A stretch of DNA of 64,000 nucleotides, from contig JAYQTB010000006.1 of NCBI GenBank assembly GCA_038147195.1, positions 62,001 through 126,000 on the forward strand. Reading direction: 5' to 3'. The translations under genes and the position numbers were made by a program. Numbering within the stretch: the stretch's first letter is position 1; each line of letters begins with the position of its first letter. Under the pieces are notes generated by a model. That model made no database searches and was not told where the DNA came from. It saw only the letters and a list, made by a program, of their open reading frames with translations. This document shows positions 21,389 through 31,090 of this stretch, in pieces. Origin of the DNA: Eutrophocola salsuginis (GTDB taxonomy: Bacteria; Pseudomonadota; Gammaproteobacteria; Pseudomonadales; Pseudohongiellaceae).

Positions 21389-22222
21389 TTATCTTGACAG
21401 TCCGGCCTGACCTGCCTGGGTGCTTGGCAGGTTGTCATTTAGGTCTGGCAAACATTCCACCTCACCGATATCAGTGTTGTCTACGCGGAGCCATTGCTTG
21501 GTATTACGCCATTCCCCCACCCAGCCGTTGGGGTCAGTCATGATGTATTCGATTTGCAGTATTTCTCCATTTTCTAAGAGCTTCATCCTTTCCTGAACTC
21601 TGAAATCTTCTGAAATTGGTATGCCACGGTCGATAAAGTGGTTGTAGGTCTCGATATAGCGGGTATCTACAACAAGCTCATCTCCCTCCCAATGACCGAT
21701 TGATTCACCGTTATAGGTGTAAATCACTAGGTTGGGATCAGAATACTCACGGCCATCCAGGAATATCTGGCGAAAACTGTTGTTGAAGTTGGAAACCATG
21801 TAGATTGCCGTGGGTAGCTGAACCATAGCGATAGGCCAGACACGGGTCATGATCATGGGTATTCCGGCAGGAAAACATTGACCTATGGCGTCCCGGTAGG
21901 GCCTTCCCTCAGCGGAAGCGCGCTGGCCTTCCTCGAAATCCAGCTTAGTCTGACCGATGAATTCAGGATATGGCGGACCAAACATGAATCTGGAGAACCC
22001 TTCACTTAAATCCACGAACCAGGTACCGGTGATATCAAATGCGGGTTCCGGTCTTTCCATCCCCAGGTTTTCCGGTGCCAGGGCACCCAGCTGCCCAGGG
22101 TGAGCCGGAATCATACGACTTAGCTGGTCCCGCCTTGCATCAGCAGACTGGCCCATGACTGCTGAACAGCCCAATATGCAAGGCAGTAGGAAAGCGACCG
22201 CCTTCCCAATGATGTGCTTCAT
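21389..22222 (-). CDS. Secreted W-E-G-D-family protein, copy 1
   Basis: This is an exported protein of unknown function (277 residues, signal about 1-24 ending SAVMGQ). It contains FDITGTWFVDL near the start of the mature part and the motif SIGHWEGDELVVDTRY, which matches the GHWEGNTLVVETTN of the gene at 61037. The repeated alternation of short strands suggests a beta-rich fold. It is paired with the DUF6152-type gene downstream. No catalytic residues could be assigned. Confidence 0.7.
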   Translation of the reverse strand: MKHIIGKAVAFLLPCILGCSAVMGQSADARRDQLSRMIPAHPGQLGALAPENLGMERPEPAFDITGTWFVDLSEGFSRFMFGPPYPEFIGQTKLDFEEGQRASAEGRPYRDAIGQCFPAGIPMIMTRVWPIAMVQLPTAIYMVSNFNNSFRQIFLDGREYSDPNLVIYTYNGESIGHWEGDELVVDTRYIETYNHFIDRGIPISEDFRVQERMKLLENGEILQIEYIMTDPNGWVGEWRNTKQWLRVDNTDIGEVECLPDLNDNLPSTQAGQAGLSR

Positions 22223-22437
22223 TATCTTCCCCTGTACATCCGGTTGACTCTGGGGATCAGGCGGATGAGTTAAATGTGAAAATACAGCCCTGAGAATAAA
22301 AGTCTTTGCAAAAATTGTCCATAACTAAGGCACTGACAGGCATGCGCTAGCCTTATGCACCTTGTATAATTGTTGTTTACGGAGCCCCCCCAGGCAGTAT
22401 TAACCAAAAATATCATAATTAGGATGCCTCTCTTTCC

Positions 22438-24606
22438 ATGAGCAAGAAAAATTATAACCAAAAAGCTAGGATACGGCCGGCCAGCCCCCAGTCTTCCCCT
22501 GGAAAGATGGTAGAGCATGATAAAGGTTTTACTCCTGGACTAGTGATACAGAGAAAGCGCCTGGAAATTCCCGCATTCTGGGTGGCAGTCATCATCCCGG
22601 TAATCTGCCTTGTCGGTGCCTGGACCTATCCGCCAGTTGCCACGCCAATGGAACTTAAGTCATACACCTCCCAGATTTACTTGTCGGGGCTACTCCTAAT
22701 TTGGTTCTGGATGCACCGAGACAAGCCCAAATTCAGCCTGACCTTTTCCCCTGTACGTGTTGCCTTCCTCCTCCTATTTATCGCCGGCACGCTGTCCCTC
22801 TTATGGGCGGTTAACCCCCATTTTTGGGTATATAAATGGAACAAGTGGTTTGCCGGCCTAGTCATGTTCCTGCTCGGATTGCAGATCACGCAGAATGAGA
22901 AAAACCTCGATACGATTTCCAATATGGCAGTTGTTGGCGGATTGATAGTTGCTTTAATAGGTATCGGGCAGTACCTATTTGGCCTCGATGTAGTACCGCA
23001 GACCGCTTTCCCCTCATCTACGTTTGGTAACGCCAACATGGCTGGACAGGTTATGGTATTAACCATTGGGCTGCCCCTGTATTTCCTTTTCAAGAAGGAG
23101 CTTTCGACTAAACAGGTCTGGTTCTACGCTCTGACCATGTCTGTCCTTTTGACCTATATGTGCTTTACCCGCACCCGTGCAGTATGGATTGCCTGCGCCC
23201 TAGAGACCGTCCTGATCCTGGCATTCGTGATACTGGACAAAAAACGCAGTGAATGGTGTTTCTGGAATCATAAGAAGTCCCAAGCCGTAGTAGCTGCCCT
23301 GGCATTATTTCTGATTGTGATCAATTTCAATCAGAACGGTTTCGTACCTTTCTGGAATATCGCGATATATGAAATTTCAACCATTTCACAATCAGTTGCA
23401 GCCACTGCTCAACAAGCTGGAGGGGAAAGATACCTGATCTGGGGCGGCGCTTGGGAAATGATAAAGGATCATCCGTTTATCGGTACAGGCTTGGGTAGCT
23501 TCTTCCATAATGTGAATACTCCTGAGTACCAGATATTCAGGGTGATGGGAGTACAGCGTGTACATAACGAGATACTCGAGCTGTTAGTGGAACTTGGTGC
23601 GTTCGGCCTACTGCTGCTGCTCGGAATCATCGTAAGCATGTGCTTACTACTGTATAAACTGATCTTACACAGCAAAGGCCATCGGCGCATTATGTTCGCA
23701 TTATTGACCATAGCCGTTACCGGTAACATGCTTAATGCCCAACTAAGCTTTCCCTTCGAACTGCCAGTGCCTCTAGTCATAATGCCTTTTTTTATATCGC
23801 TGCTTGTCAGAGGCTCTGAAGACATCTTACAAAACACACGAGAACTGACCATCAAACCACTATTCAACAAGTTGGCTCTGACCATCTCAGCAATACTCTT
23901 CCTGTTTATAACGATCAACGATAGCCTATGGTTTCGGGACATTCATATGCTTAACAGGTTGACATCTGGACGTGATAGCAAACCATGGCAGCCGGTTAAT
24001 CCAATCTATAACCAGGCTTACATCACAGGTTCACGCAGTGTTACAGATGCTCTACGGGGAACCAAAATGAATGTTATGAGGCTGAATGTCGCAAAACAAT
24101 TGTTTGAATACTGGCCCTATTCCACAGCAAACTCCATCATTGCGGCAGAAACCTATCTAAGTCTCGGTAATATTGAGGAAGCAGAGTTCTGGACCAATCG
24201 CGTAGAAGAGACAGAGCCGGCAGACACGTTTATGGCAAAGTTCATCCAGATGGAGATAATGCAGGAAAAAGGCGATACCGAAGGCTTGCGTACACTCTAC
24301 AGATCTCTCATATCAGAACCGGAATCTTCTCTCAGTAAAAATCCCAACACCTATAATATGTTGCACTCCATGGCAATTAATTTGGAAGACTATGGAATGG
24401 TCTCCTATTTTTACGATAAGTATCTAGAATATCACGGCGAATATGCACCGATAGATGCCAACCAGGCTGTTTACTACTTCAATATCGGCGATTATGCGAA
24501 CGCAACCACTTATATGAGACGAACCATCAAGCTCGATCCCAATCACCCCTATGCCGAGCAGTTCCGTGGGTTGATTGACGAATATTCGGCCTCAATCGTC
24601 CAGTAA
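22438..24606 (+). CDS. O-antigen ligase/polymerase-like membrane protein with TPR tail
   Basis: It is probably a polysaccharide ligase or polymerase of the Wzy/WaaL superfamily in the inner membrane. The 722-residue protein has about 11-12 hydrophobic helices from residue 42 to about 500. The large periplasmic loop contains ERYLIWGGAWEMIKDHPFIG and VQRVHNEILELLVELGAFG, the usual family motifs. The last 200 residues look like TPR helices (for example NIGDYANATTYMRRTIKLDP). A start at 22507 is possible because the ribosome-binding site of the ATG at 22438 is poor. No sugar-biosynthesis genes surround it. A protein-glycosylation role (PglL-type) is an alternative. Confidence 0.75.
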   Translation: MSKKNYNQKARIRPASPQSSPGKMVEHDKGFTPGLVIQRKRLEIPAFWVAVIIPVICLVGAWTYPPVATPMELKSYTSQIYLSGLLLIWFWMHRDKPKFSLTFSPVRVAFLLLFIAGTLSLLWAVNPHFWVYKWNKWFAGLVMFLLGLQITQNEKNLDTISNMAVVGGLIVALIGIGQYLFGLDVVPQTAFPSSTFGNANMAGQVMVLTIGLPLYFLFKKELSTKQVWFYALTMSVLLTYMCFTRTRAVWIACALETVLILAFVILDKKRSEWCFWNHKKSQAVVAALALFLIVINFNQNGFVPFWNIAIYEISTISQSVAATAQQAGGERYLIWGGAWEMIKDHPFIGTGLGSFFHNVNTPEYQIFRVMGVQRVHNEILELLVELGAFGLLLLLGIIVSMCLLLYKLILHSKGHRRIMFALLTIAVTGNMLNAQLSFPFELPVPLVIMPFFISLLVRGSEDILQNTRELTIKPLFNKLALTISAILFLFITINDSLWFRDIHMLNRLTSGRDSKPWQPVNPIYNQAYITGSRSVTDALRGTKMNVMRLNVAKQLFEYWPYSTANSIIAAETYLSLGNIEEAEFWTNRVEETEPADTFMAKFIQMEIMQEKGDTEGLRTLYRSLISEPESSLSKNPNTYNMLHSMAINLEDYGMVSYFYDKYLEYHGEYAPIDANQAVYYFNIGDYANATTYMRRTIKLDPNHPYAEQFRGLIDEYSASIVQ

Positions 24607-24617
24607 TCTACTCGTAC

Positions 24618-24648
24618 AAAAAAACGCCGGCATAAGCCGGCGTTTTTA
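24618..24648. terminator. Bidirectional terminator
   Basis: ACGCCGGC-ATAA-GCCGGCGT (24624-24631/24636-24643) is flanked by an A-run and a T-run. It serves the ligase-like gene on the plus strand and the propeller gene on the minus strand. Confidence 0.92.
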
Positions 24649-24662
24649 ATTCCGTTAGGTGA

Positions 24663-25882
24663 TTAATCGATCTCCACCAGACCGATCCGGTTAGAACTGC
24701 TCTGGTGAATCAGCAGGTTGCCATCCATCGTCACCCACATATTCCTGACGATGCCGACACCCGAAGGTATAGCCCAACTCTGGAAAGATTCGTTTTCCGG
24801 GTCGAAGCGAACCAGGGCATCAGGGCGCATGCCGGACTCGTTGTACCAGACCTTGTCATCGATGACCGCAAGCGCATAGGGATGGGAGGTCGGCCCGCTG
24901 GGTGAATCCCACTGCTGTATATCACCGTTCGCCGGATTCAGCCTGCCGATCTTGCCCTGCGTGGAATTGACGAACCAGACCATGCCCCTGCTGTCCAGAC
25001 CAAGCCTGCGCACACGCGATGCCTCATTCGGAATGTCGTAGTAGCGGATATGTTCATGGTTTCCGGATCCAGCGCACCGATCTTGTTAGCGCCATTGAAG
25101 GCTACCCAGACTGTACCGTTGGCCGCAACCTGGATTCCGTAGGGCCTGGGTTCGGAAGGCACCTCGGTCAACTCGCCAGTCTCCGGGTCCAGGCGACCGA
25201 GCATGCCGGCACCCTGGGCTGTGAAGTAAAGGTTGCCATTGGGATGGAAAGCGGCGGAATGCGGGTCCCTGGCCTCGGTTTCATACTGGGTGATCAGCCC
25301 GGTAGCGGGATCGAGCTTGCCGATGGTGCCGTTACTGTTACCGGTATACCAGATATTGCCCAGAGCGTCGGGAACGATACTGTGCGGTCGTGCCGCCAGC
25401 GGCAATCGGTATTCCTGCATATCACCGGTCTCCGGATCCAGCCTTCCTACCAGGCTGGCCCACATGCCGGTCCACCAGATGGAGCCGTCAGGTGCTTCGA
25501 TCGGATCGCGGGACCGCTGTCCCAGAGTTGGAGCAATCCATTCACGGAATGAAACCTTAGTGTCACCGGGAACAAGTGTCGGACGACGGCTCTCATCCGC
25601 CGGGAAACTGTCCGCCAGGTAGGTGGCGATGGTGTTCGCCTGGGCATCGGAAAGGTTCACCATACCGGAAAATACATGCTTCCATTCTTGGGGCGTATCA
25701 TAACCCGCCGAGGTGACAATATTGAGGGAGCTATGACAGCTATAACAGACCAGCTCGACAAGCTGTTTACCCTCGCCTTCGGGCAACTGAGGCACCTGGA
25801 ACTGCGGCGGCTGTGCCATTGCCGCACTGACAGCCATAAAAAGAATAGAGAATGAGAATTTTTTGCTGATTGACTGTTGCAT
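24663..25882 (-). pseudogene. Cytochrome c/streptogramin-lyase-like propeller protein, frameshifted
   Basis: One gene appears split by a frameshift. The first part (25882 to about 25055) encodes a signal peptide, a haem c site C46-Y-S-C49-H50 and then propeller blades with repeats such as SLVGRLDPETG, GTIGKLDPATG and GMLGRLDPETG, as in virginiamycin B lyase-like proteins. At LDPETM (near 25055) the frame changes. The remaining blades (GKIGRLNPANGDIQQW to the end) continue in another frame down to 24663. Restoring one G after the ATG codon near 25055 gives LDPETMEHIRYYDIPNEA and one continuous protein of about 406 residues. Either the gene is recently broken or the read has an error. The activity on streptogramins is not implied; the family is broad. 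Confidence 0.8.
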
Positions 25883-26124
25883 CTACTCCATTTCCCCCCT
25901 GAAATTACCATGCAGGCATAACATGAAATCACAAAGTTAGTGGGCCGGTAAATACTTTCTACTTAGGCCAAACGGACCGGGCCATTAACGAACCCTTTAA
26001 ATGTGCCAAACAAAGAAGATAGGGCTCGTATATAATGCCTAACCTTTGGGTGTTCTCTGCCATCACGGCAGGAATATGCAGATTCGGCAGTTTTTGCGCT
26101 TAATCCACCTACCGGTTTCATTAC

Positions 26125-28572
26125 ATGAGGCTAACAAGCCACGCTTTAATCCAGACACTTCTATCGGCCTGCTTGCTGCTGTTTTGCGGCCAGCCTGTCT
26201 ACGCCCAATGGATCCTGTCAACGGCGGAAAAATCAACCGTCGCGGCGTTCTGTTCGGGACAGTATCCCGAAATGCCGCTGATAACGAACCGTAACCGACT
26301 GCTGCTGGCCGACCCCTCCGGCGACCTTCATGCTACACATGACGAATTGCCAAATAGTATCCGTGCCTCTTCATTCAACCGAACCGGGGCAATCGTCTGC
26401 CTGAATATAGTCGAAGTAACAGTAGGAACCTGTAATTTCGGCCCACTGTTCCCGTCCATACCTAGGGTGCGCCGGGATTACCTCCTCACCGTGGTCTCCG
26501 TCGATAATCCCCACCAGGGTTTCATCAGCGCGACCTTGGCAGGATCAGAACCGCCAGCCTGTAATAATGCCGGCACCATCGATAGCACTGTAAAGACCAT
26601 TCCCGGGGAGTTGCCGGGTTCAGCCTTAATACAAGATGCTCTGACGACCCTCGATTTGAACGCAAAGGACCCTGATGGCGATGGCTACACCAACCTCGAG
26701 GAGTTTGTGCAGCAAACCGACATGCAGGATGCCGGCAGTCCAGGTATGGAGATTGCCGTTGCCGCAAACAACCGCTCCAGGTTAGTCATTCCGGAAGGAG
26801 AGGCAATTACCCTCTCGATTAGTCTTAATCCGGGCACGCACCTGAAGGAAAAGGTCGACTACTATCTTTATGCCGAATCCCTGGCCGGCATGTTTGCCTA
26901 TTTCTACCCGAAACGTTTCGAACCCGTCGAATCCCTGCAGGCGTCCGCCCGAGGTCCCGCCTTGAGATTCAATGATTTCCCTATCATCACCCTGCCAGCA
27001 CTAGGTGTTGGTGACTATGAATTCATCTTCGAAGTAGCCATTTCCGGTGAAGCTCCTCTGCGCAGCACTGCCAGCATCAGCGTGGTACCCAATAACTGGC
27101 AGTTCACCGAAATCACGAAGGCAGCTGGAATCGATTACAGTCATGGTTTTGCTATCAGCAATACCGGCTCAGCCCACGATCGGCGCACAAACTCGGCTGG
27201 AGTAGCCGCCGGTGACTATGATAGGGACGGCTGGGTCGATCTCTATGTCGTTCGCGGCACTATCGGCCCCAACCTGCTATACCGCAACCTTGGCAACGGT
27301 GCATTCAGAGAAACTGGGGCAGACGCAGGTGTGGATCTTACCGGTGTGGAAAACACTGCCGCAACATTTGCCGACTATGACGGGGACGGTTGGCTGGACC
27401 TCATCGTCACTGGCATGAACGGTACCCAGACGACTCTATTCCGCAATACTGGAAAGGGTACATTCGACAATGTCACTGCCGGTTCGGGAATCACCGAAAT
27501 GGCTCTAAGTTATGGCGCCAGCTTCGCCGACTACGACAGGGACGGCGACCTCGATCTTTGGATAAATCACTGGCTTTTCACGCGCGAAATGACCTACCTA
27601 TGGCGCAACAATGGTGATGGTACTTTCACCAATGTCAGTGAAGAGGCCGGCATACCTATCGGGACGCACGCCGATTTCACCACCAACTTCGCCGACATCG
27701 ACAGCGACGGCTGGCCGGACCTGCTTATTTCTGGAGACTACGGCTCCAGCCAGGTGCTCATGAACAACCGGGACGGCACGTTCAGACTGGTAACCACGCC
27801 GGTCATCAGCGATGAAAACGGCATGGGTGGTGCCGTGGGTGATTACGATAACGACGGCGACCTGGACTGGTTTGTCACCAGCATCTGGGATTACCGGACC
27901 AACGGGGAATATCCCTGGGGGATCACTGGCAACCGCTTCTACAAGAATGATGGCCGGGGCAATTTTACAGACGCAACCGACGCCACCGGCACCCGGATAG
28001 GCCACTGGGGCTGGGGTGCCTGTTTCGCCGATTTCAACAACGACGGATGGCTGGACCTTTTCCACGTCAACGGGTTCAGTGGCGGCGGCGACCTGTCCAT
28101 CTCCCCGTTCCTGGAGGACGAGTCCAAATTGTTCGTCGCCGACCAGAATGGTGGCTTCCTGGAACGGGCCGCAGAACTGGGTATCGATGATACCGGCCAG
28201 GGCCGCGGCATCGTCTGTTTCGATTATGACCGGGACGGGGATATCGACGTCTTTATCGCCAACAACCGTCAGCCGCCAGCCCTGTACCGCAACGGCGGTG
28301 TCACCAATCACTACCTGCACATTCGTTTAGAAGGGGAATATGCCAACACGCAAGCCGTTGGTGCCCGCATTTACCTTACTAGCAACGGCATAACCCAGAT
28401 GCGGGAACTACAGGCCGGTAGCAACTACGCATCCCAGAACCCGGTCGAGGCCTATTTTGGCCTGGGCAGCGACACCAGTGCCGACATGATCCGCGTCGTC
28501 TGGCCCTCCGGCGCCGAGAAGATCATGGAAGATATCGATGCAGACCAGTTGTTATATATCACCCATCCCTGA
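26125..28572 (+). CDS. Secreted VCBS/FG-GAP repeat protein with ASPIC/UnbV domain (CRTAC1-like)
   Basis: This is an exported protein of 815 residues (signal about 1-28, ending PVYAQ). From about residue 360 it has at least seven calcium-binding-type propeller repeats, each with a D-x-D-x-D-G core (DYDRDGWVDLYV, DYDGDGWLDLIV, DYDRDGDLDLWI, DIDSDGWPDLLI, DYDNDGDLDWFV, DFNNDGWLDLFH, DYDRDGDIDVFI). The C-terminus has an ASPIC/UnbV-like domain (GARIYLTSNG to IRVVWPSGAE). An extra D-rich motif, DPDGDGYTNLEEF, lies near residue 185. It probably acts outside the cell in adhesion or binding; the substrate is unknown. The N-terminal third is not recognised. Confidence 0.85.
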   Translation: MRLTSHALIQTLLSACLLLFCGQPVYAQWILSTAEKSTVAAFCSGQYPEMPLITNRNRLLLADPSGDLHATHDELPNSIRASSFNRTGAIVCLNIVEVTVGTCNFGPLFPSIPRVRRDYLLTVVSVDNPHQGFISATLAGSEPPACNNAGTIDSTVKTIPGELPGSALIQDALTTLDLNAKDPDGDGYTNLEEFVQQTDMQDAGSPGMEIAVAANNRSRLVIPEGEAITLSISLNPGTHLKEKVDYYLYAESLAGMFAYFYPKRFEPVESLQASARGPALRFNDFPIITLPALGVGDYEFIFEVAISGEAPLRSTASISVVPNNWQFTEITKAAGIDYSHGFAISNTGSAHDRRTNSAGVAAGDYDRDGWVDLYVVRGTIGPNLLYRNLGNGAFRETGADAGVDLTGVENTAATFADYDGDGWLDLIVTGMNGTQTTLFRNTGKGTFDNVTAGSGITEMALSYGASFADYDRDGDLDLWINHWLFTREMTYLWRNNGDGTFTNVSEEAGIPIGTHADFTTNFADIDSDGWPDLLISGDYGSSQVLMNNRDGTFRLVTTPVISDENGMGGAVGDYDNDGDLDWFVTSIWDYRTNGEYPWGITGNRFYKNDGRGNFTDATDATGTRIGHWGWGACFADFNNDGWLDLFHVNGFSGGGDLSISPFLEDESKLFVADQNGGFLERAAELGIDDTGQGRGIVCFDYDRDGDIDVFIANNRQPPALYRNGGVTNHYLHIRLEGEYANTQAVGARIYLTSNGITQMRELQAGSNYASQNPVEAYFGLGSDTSADMIRVVWPSGAEKIMEDIDADQLLYITHP

Positions 28573-28623
28573 ATCTCACTGCCGTAGGCAGGCGCGTGCC
28601 GCACAAGCCACTTCCCTTGATTC

Positions 28624-28664
28624 AAAAAAAAGGCCAGGAGAAACTAAGTTACTCCCGGCCTTTT
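28624..28664. terminator. Bidirectional terminator
   Basis: AAAAGGCC-AGGAG pairs with CTCC-C-GGCCTTTT with one mismatch, with an A-run on one side and a T-run on the other. It lies between the convergent VCBS gene and glutamine synthetase gene. Confidence 0.85.
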
Positions 28665-28697
28665 CAGATTTCTATGGTCTGGTTCTAAAGTAGTGCC

Positions 28698-29708
28698 TTA
28701 CTTAAGCGCTTCTTTGGTTGTCTTTACGATCGCAGCGGCAACTGCGTAGGGGCAGGCATTGGAAGCCGGACGACGGTCTTCCAGGCGGCCCTTCCAGCCA
28801 TCCTCAACCGTGCCAATTGGAACACGGATGGACGCACCACGGTCCGAAACGCCGTAGCTGAAGGTGTCGATAGACTGGGTTTCGTGCTTGCCGGTCAGGC
28901 GCTGGTCATTATAAGCACCATAGACACTAATATGACGCTGGATGTTCTTACCGAACTCTTCACAGATCTTGGTGAAGACTTCTTCCTTACCGGATTCACG
29001 CATAACGCCGTTGGAGAAGTTTGCGTGCATGCCGGAACCGTTCCAGTCAGTGTCTCCCAGGGGCTTCGGATGCCACTCGATGGCCAAGCCGTATTTCTCT
29101 GCGGTCCTTTCCAGCAGGTAGCGGGCCACCCAGGTCTGGTCGCCGGCATTGTCGGCGCCCTTGGCGAATACCTGGAATTCCCACTGGCCCGCGGCCACCT
29201 CGGCGTTGATGCCTTCCACGTTTATGCCGGCGGTCAGGCACTGGTCAAGATGTTCATCGATAATGGCGCGTCCGTAGGCATTACGGGCACCCACTGAACA
29301 GTAGTAGGGTCCCTGTGGACGCGGGTACCCGCCGTGCGGGAACCCTGGGGGCAGGTTGGTGTCTGGATCCCACAGGAAGTATTCCTGCTCGAAACCGAAC
29401 CAGAAATCCTCGTCATCATCATCGATCCTGGCACGGCTGTTGGTGACGTGTGGAGTACCGTCTGAATTCAGAACTTCACACATGACCAGATAGCCATTGG
29501 CACGATCGGGATCCGGGAAGATAGCGACCGGTTTCAGCAAACAGTCAGATTTACTGCCGTCAGCCTGCCCAGTGGAACTGCCGTCAAACGACCACATTGG
29601 GCACTCTTCCAGGGTGCCGCCAAAATTATCACGGACCTGGGTTTTACTACGAAGGCCCTGGGTTGGCACGCCACCATCGAGCCAGATATATTCCAACTTG
29701 GATTTCAT
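28698..29708 (-). CDS. glnII: Glutamine synthetase, type II (eukaryote-like)
   Basis: It condenses ammonium and glutamate to glutamine using ATP. At 336 residues it is far shorter than the 470-residue GSI of most gammaproteobacteria. Its motifs are those of GSII: WSFDGSSTGQADGSKSD (39-55), GFEQEY (105-110), the NAEVAAGQWEFQV block (168-180) and the ATP-site NGSGMH (223-228), then GASIRVPIG. GSII enzymes are not adenylylated, so control should be mainly transcriptional. That fits the sigma-54 and NtrC-like elements upstream. A GSI gene may exist elsewhere in the genome. An AGGAG site precedes the ATG. Confidence 0.95.
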   Translation of the reverse strand: MKSKLEYIWLDGGVPTQGLRSKTQVRDNFGGTLEECPMWSFDGSSTGQADGSKSDCLLKPVAIFPDPDRANGYLVMCEVLNSDGTPHVTNSRARIDDDDEDFWFGFEQEYFLWDPDTNLPPGFPHGGYPRPQGPYYCSVGARNAYGRAIIDEHLDQCLTAGINVEGINAEVAAGQWEFQVFAKGADNAGDQTWVARYLLERTAEKYGLAIEWHPKPLGDTDWNGSGMHANFSNGVMRESGKEEVFTKICEEFGKNIQRHISVYGAYNDQRLTGKHETQSIDTFSYGVSDRGASIRVPIGTVEDGWKGRLEDRRPASNACPYAVAAAIVKTTKEALK

Positions 29709-29851
29709 GATTTGATTTACTCCTAGCTATTGTCGTTATCTTACGTATCAACCGGTATCTAACTACTTTCAACCGCCCAGTCGTACGTTTTTATAGGTTG
29801 AGACCTCCGTCATGCAATTTGTATACCTGACTATCCAACGTCACATAACGG

Positions 29852-29868
29852 TGCAGAAAAGTGGCCAA
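29852..29868 (-). promoter_or_regulatory. Possible sigma-54 promoter of glnII
   Basis: On the minus strand TTGGCCACTTTTCTGCA has GG and GC ten bases apart, with TTGGC and TGCA intact but a poor middle. It lies 143 bp upstream of the glnII ATG. It is weaker than the glnK promoter. Confidence comes partly from the NtrC-like sites farther upstream. Confidence 0.5.
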
Positions 29869-30006
29869 GTGTACCTCAGCATTACCTCCTAAAAAAGCCA
29901 AATTCAGCGGCGACCCGGCAGTATTACTAGGATTTTGACTTTTCCCAGGGCATTCGAACAGGACTAACCGGTCATCAGGCGATTTGCAGAATTTTGAATG
30001 GATAAG

Positions 30007-30044
30007 CGCACCATAATGTGACATTTTTGCATTTTTATGGTGCG
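30007..30044 (-). promoter_or_regulatory. Two tandem NtrC-like sites between glnII and the kinase gene
   Basis: Site A (30007-30023) has a good CGCACCA half and a poor second half. Site B (30028-30044) has a good TGGTGCG half and a TGCA-type first half. Their centres are 21 bp apart, two helix turns, and lie about 150-185 bp upstream of the likely glnII start. This is enhancer-like spacing. The same sites are about 80-115 bp upstream of the divergent kinase gene. The other parts of the 414-bp gap (29709-30122) show no gene. Confidence 0.5.
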
Positions 30045-30122
30045 TTTTGCTTGCGGAAGACACCCTGGCGGGCTTCTGTCAGAATAGCGCCTCCAGAAGC
30101 AAACAACTTCTTTTCCAACACG

Positions 30123-31076
30123 ATGCCCCAGTTCCCCGAACTTCCCGTCAGGGAATATGCCCAGGTCTACAAGGAAGACACTGACAAGCCCCTTACCGTG
30201 AAAGTGGACCAGAACCTGCGTTACGCTTACTTCAGGACCATCGCCACCGGCGGTAAGTCGATCATTCAATCCTGCAAGGACCTGCACCTGGGCCGGTTTG
30301 TCTGCTACAAGTCCCTGAAGCCCGAATTCGCCGACGACCCCATCGAACAACAGCGCCTCCTGCGCGAGGCACGCGTCTCTGCCATGCTGCAGCACCCCAA
30401 CACCATACCCACCTACGAACTCGGTCGGGACAAGAGTGGCCACTACTACTTCACCATGAAGCTGGTTCACGGCTACACGTTGCGGGAAATCCTCGATTAC
30501 CGTGAGCGCTACGACCTGACCCAGCTGCTCGATGTAGTAATTGATGTGGGACATGCCCTGGAATATGCCCACTCCCACGGTGTATTGCACCGGGATATCA
30601 AGCCAGAAAATATCCTGGTTGGCCCCTTTGGGGAAGTCATCCTCATGGACTGGGGGCTGGCCAAGGTCTGGGATACGAAGGGTACGCAGGAGGACATCGG
30701 TGACGGTACTGAACCGCTGAGTGACAACGTTGGCATTACCGGCAAAGCCAAGCTGCAGGGTACCGTGTCCTATATGTCGCCCGAGCAGATCGCCCGGGAC
30801 CCGGCCATCGATGCCCGCACGGACATCTACAGCCTGGCCGCAGTGATCTATGAGATCCTGGCCGGCCGGACGGCTGCCCAGGGTAACACGGTGGATGAAC
30901 TGGTCAGGAGTGTACAGGAAGAAGTTCCTGTACCACCCTCGCGGTTGGCGAAGTACCGCATCCCCGATCTGCTGGAAAGCACCACCCTGCAGTGCCTGTC
31001 CAAGAGCCCGGCCGACAGGCTGCAGTCCGTGAGTGAATATATACGCCTGCTCCAGGAAACCCGGAGGCTGGCGTAA
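30123..31076 (+). CDS. Serine/threonine protein kinase (Hanks type), soluble
   Basis: It phosphorylates Ser/Thr on unknown protein targets. The start at 30123 (MPQFPELPVREYAQ) gives 317 residues; the upstream in-frame extension is non-conserved and overlaps the NtrC-like sites. Motifs: VAIK-type lysine at K63 (CYKSL), E82 in the C-helix, HRDIKPEN (156-163), DWG (176-178) in place of DFG, and SYMSPEQ (216-222). No membrane segment or sensor domain is seen, and the protein is essentially just the catalytic domain. The glycine-rich loop is degenerate (TGGKS). It converges with a PP2C phosphatase gene 14 bp away, a likely antagonist. Confidence 0.9.
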   Translation: MPQFPELPVREYAQVYKEDTDKPLTVKVDQNLRYAYFRTIATGGKSIIQSCKDLHLGRFVCYKSLKPEFADDPIEQQRLLREARVSAMLQHPNTIPTYELGRDKSGHYYFTMKLVHGYTLREILDYRERYDLTQLLDVVIDVGHALEYAHSHGVLHRDIKPENILVGPFGEVILMDWGLAKVWDTKGTQEDIGDGTEPLSDNVGITGKAKLQGTVSYMSPEQIARDPAIDARTDIYSLAAVIYEILAGRTAAQGNTVDELVRSVQEEVPVPPSRLAKYRIPDLLESTTLQCLSKSPADRLQSVSEYIRLLQETRRLA

Positions 31077-31090
31077 TCCGGGATTCGCTC

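Noticed and set aside
27598..28320. 240-residue antisense frame within the VCBS gene
   Set aside because: It mirrors the repetitive Asp-rich repeats (giving Val-rich sequence) and has no independent support.
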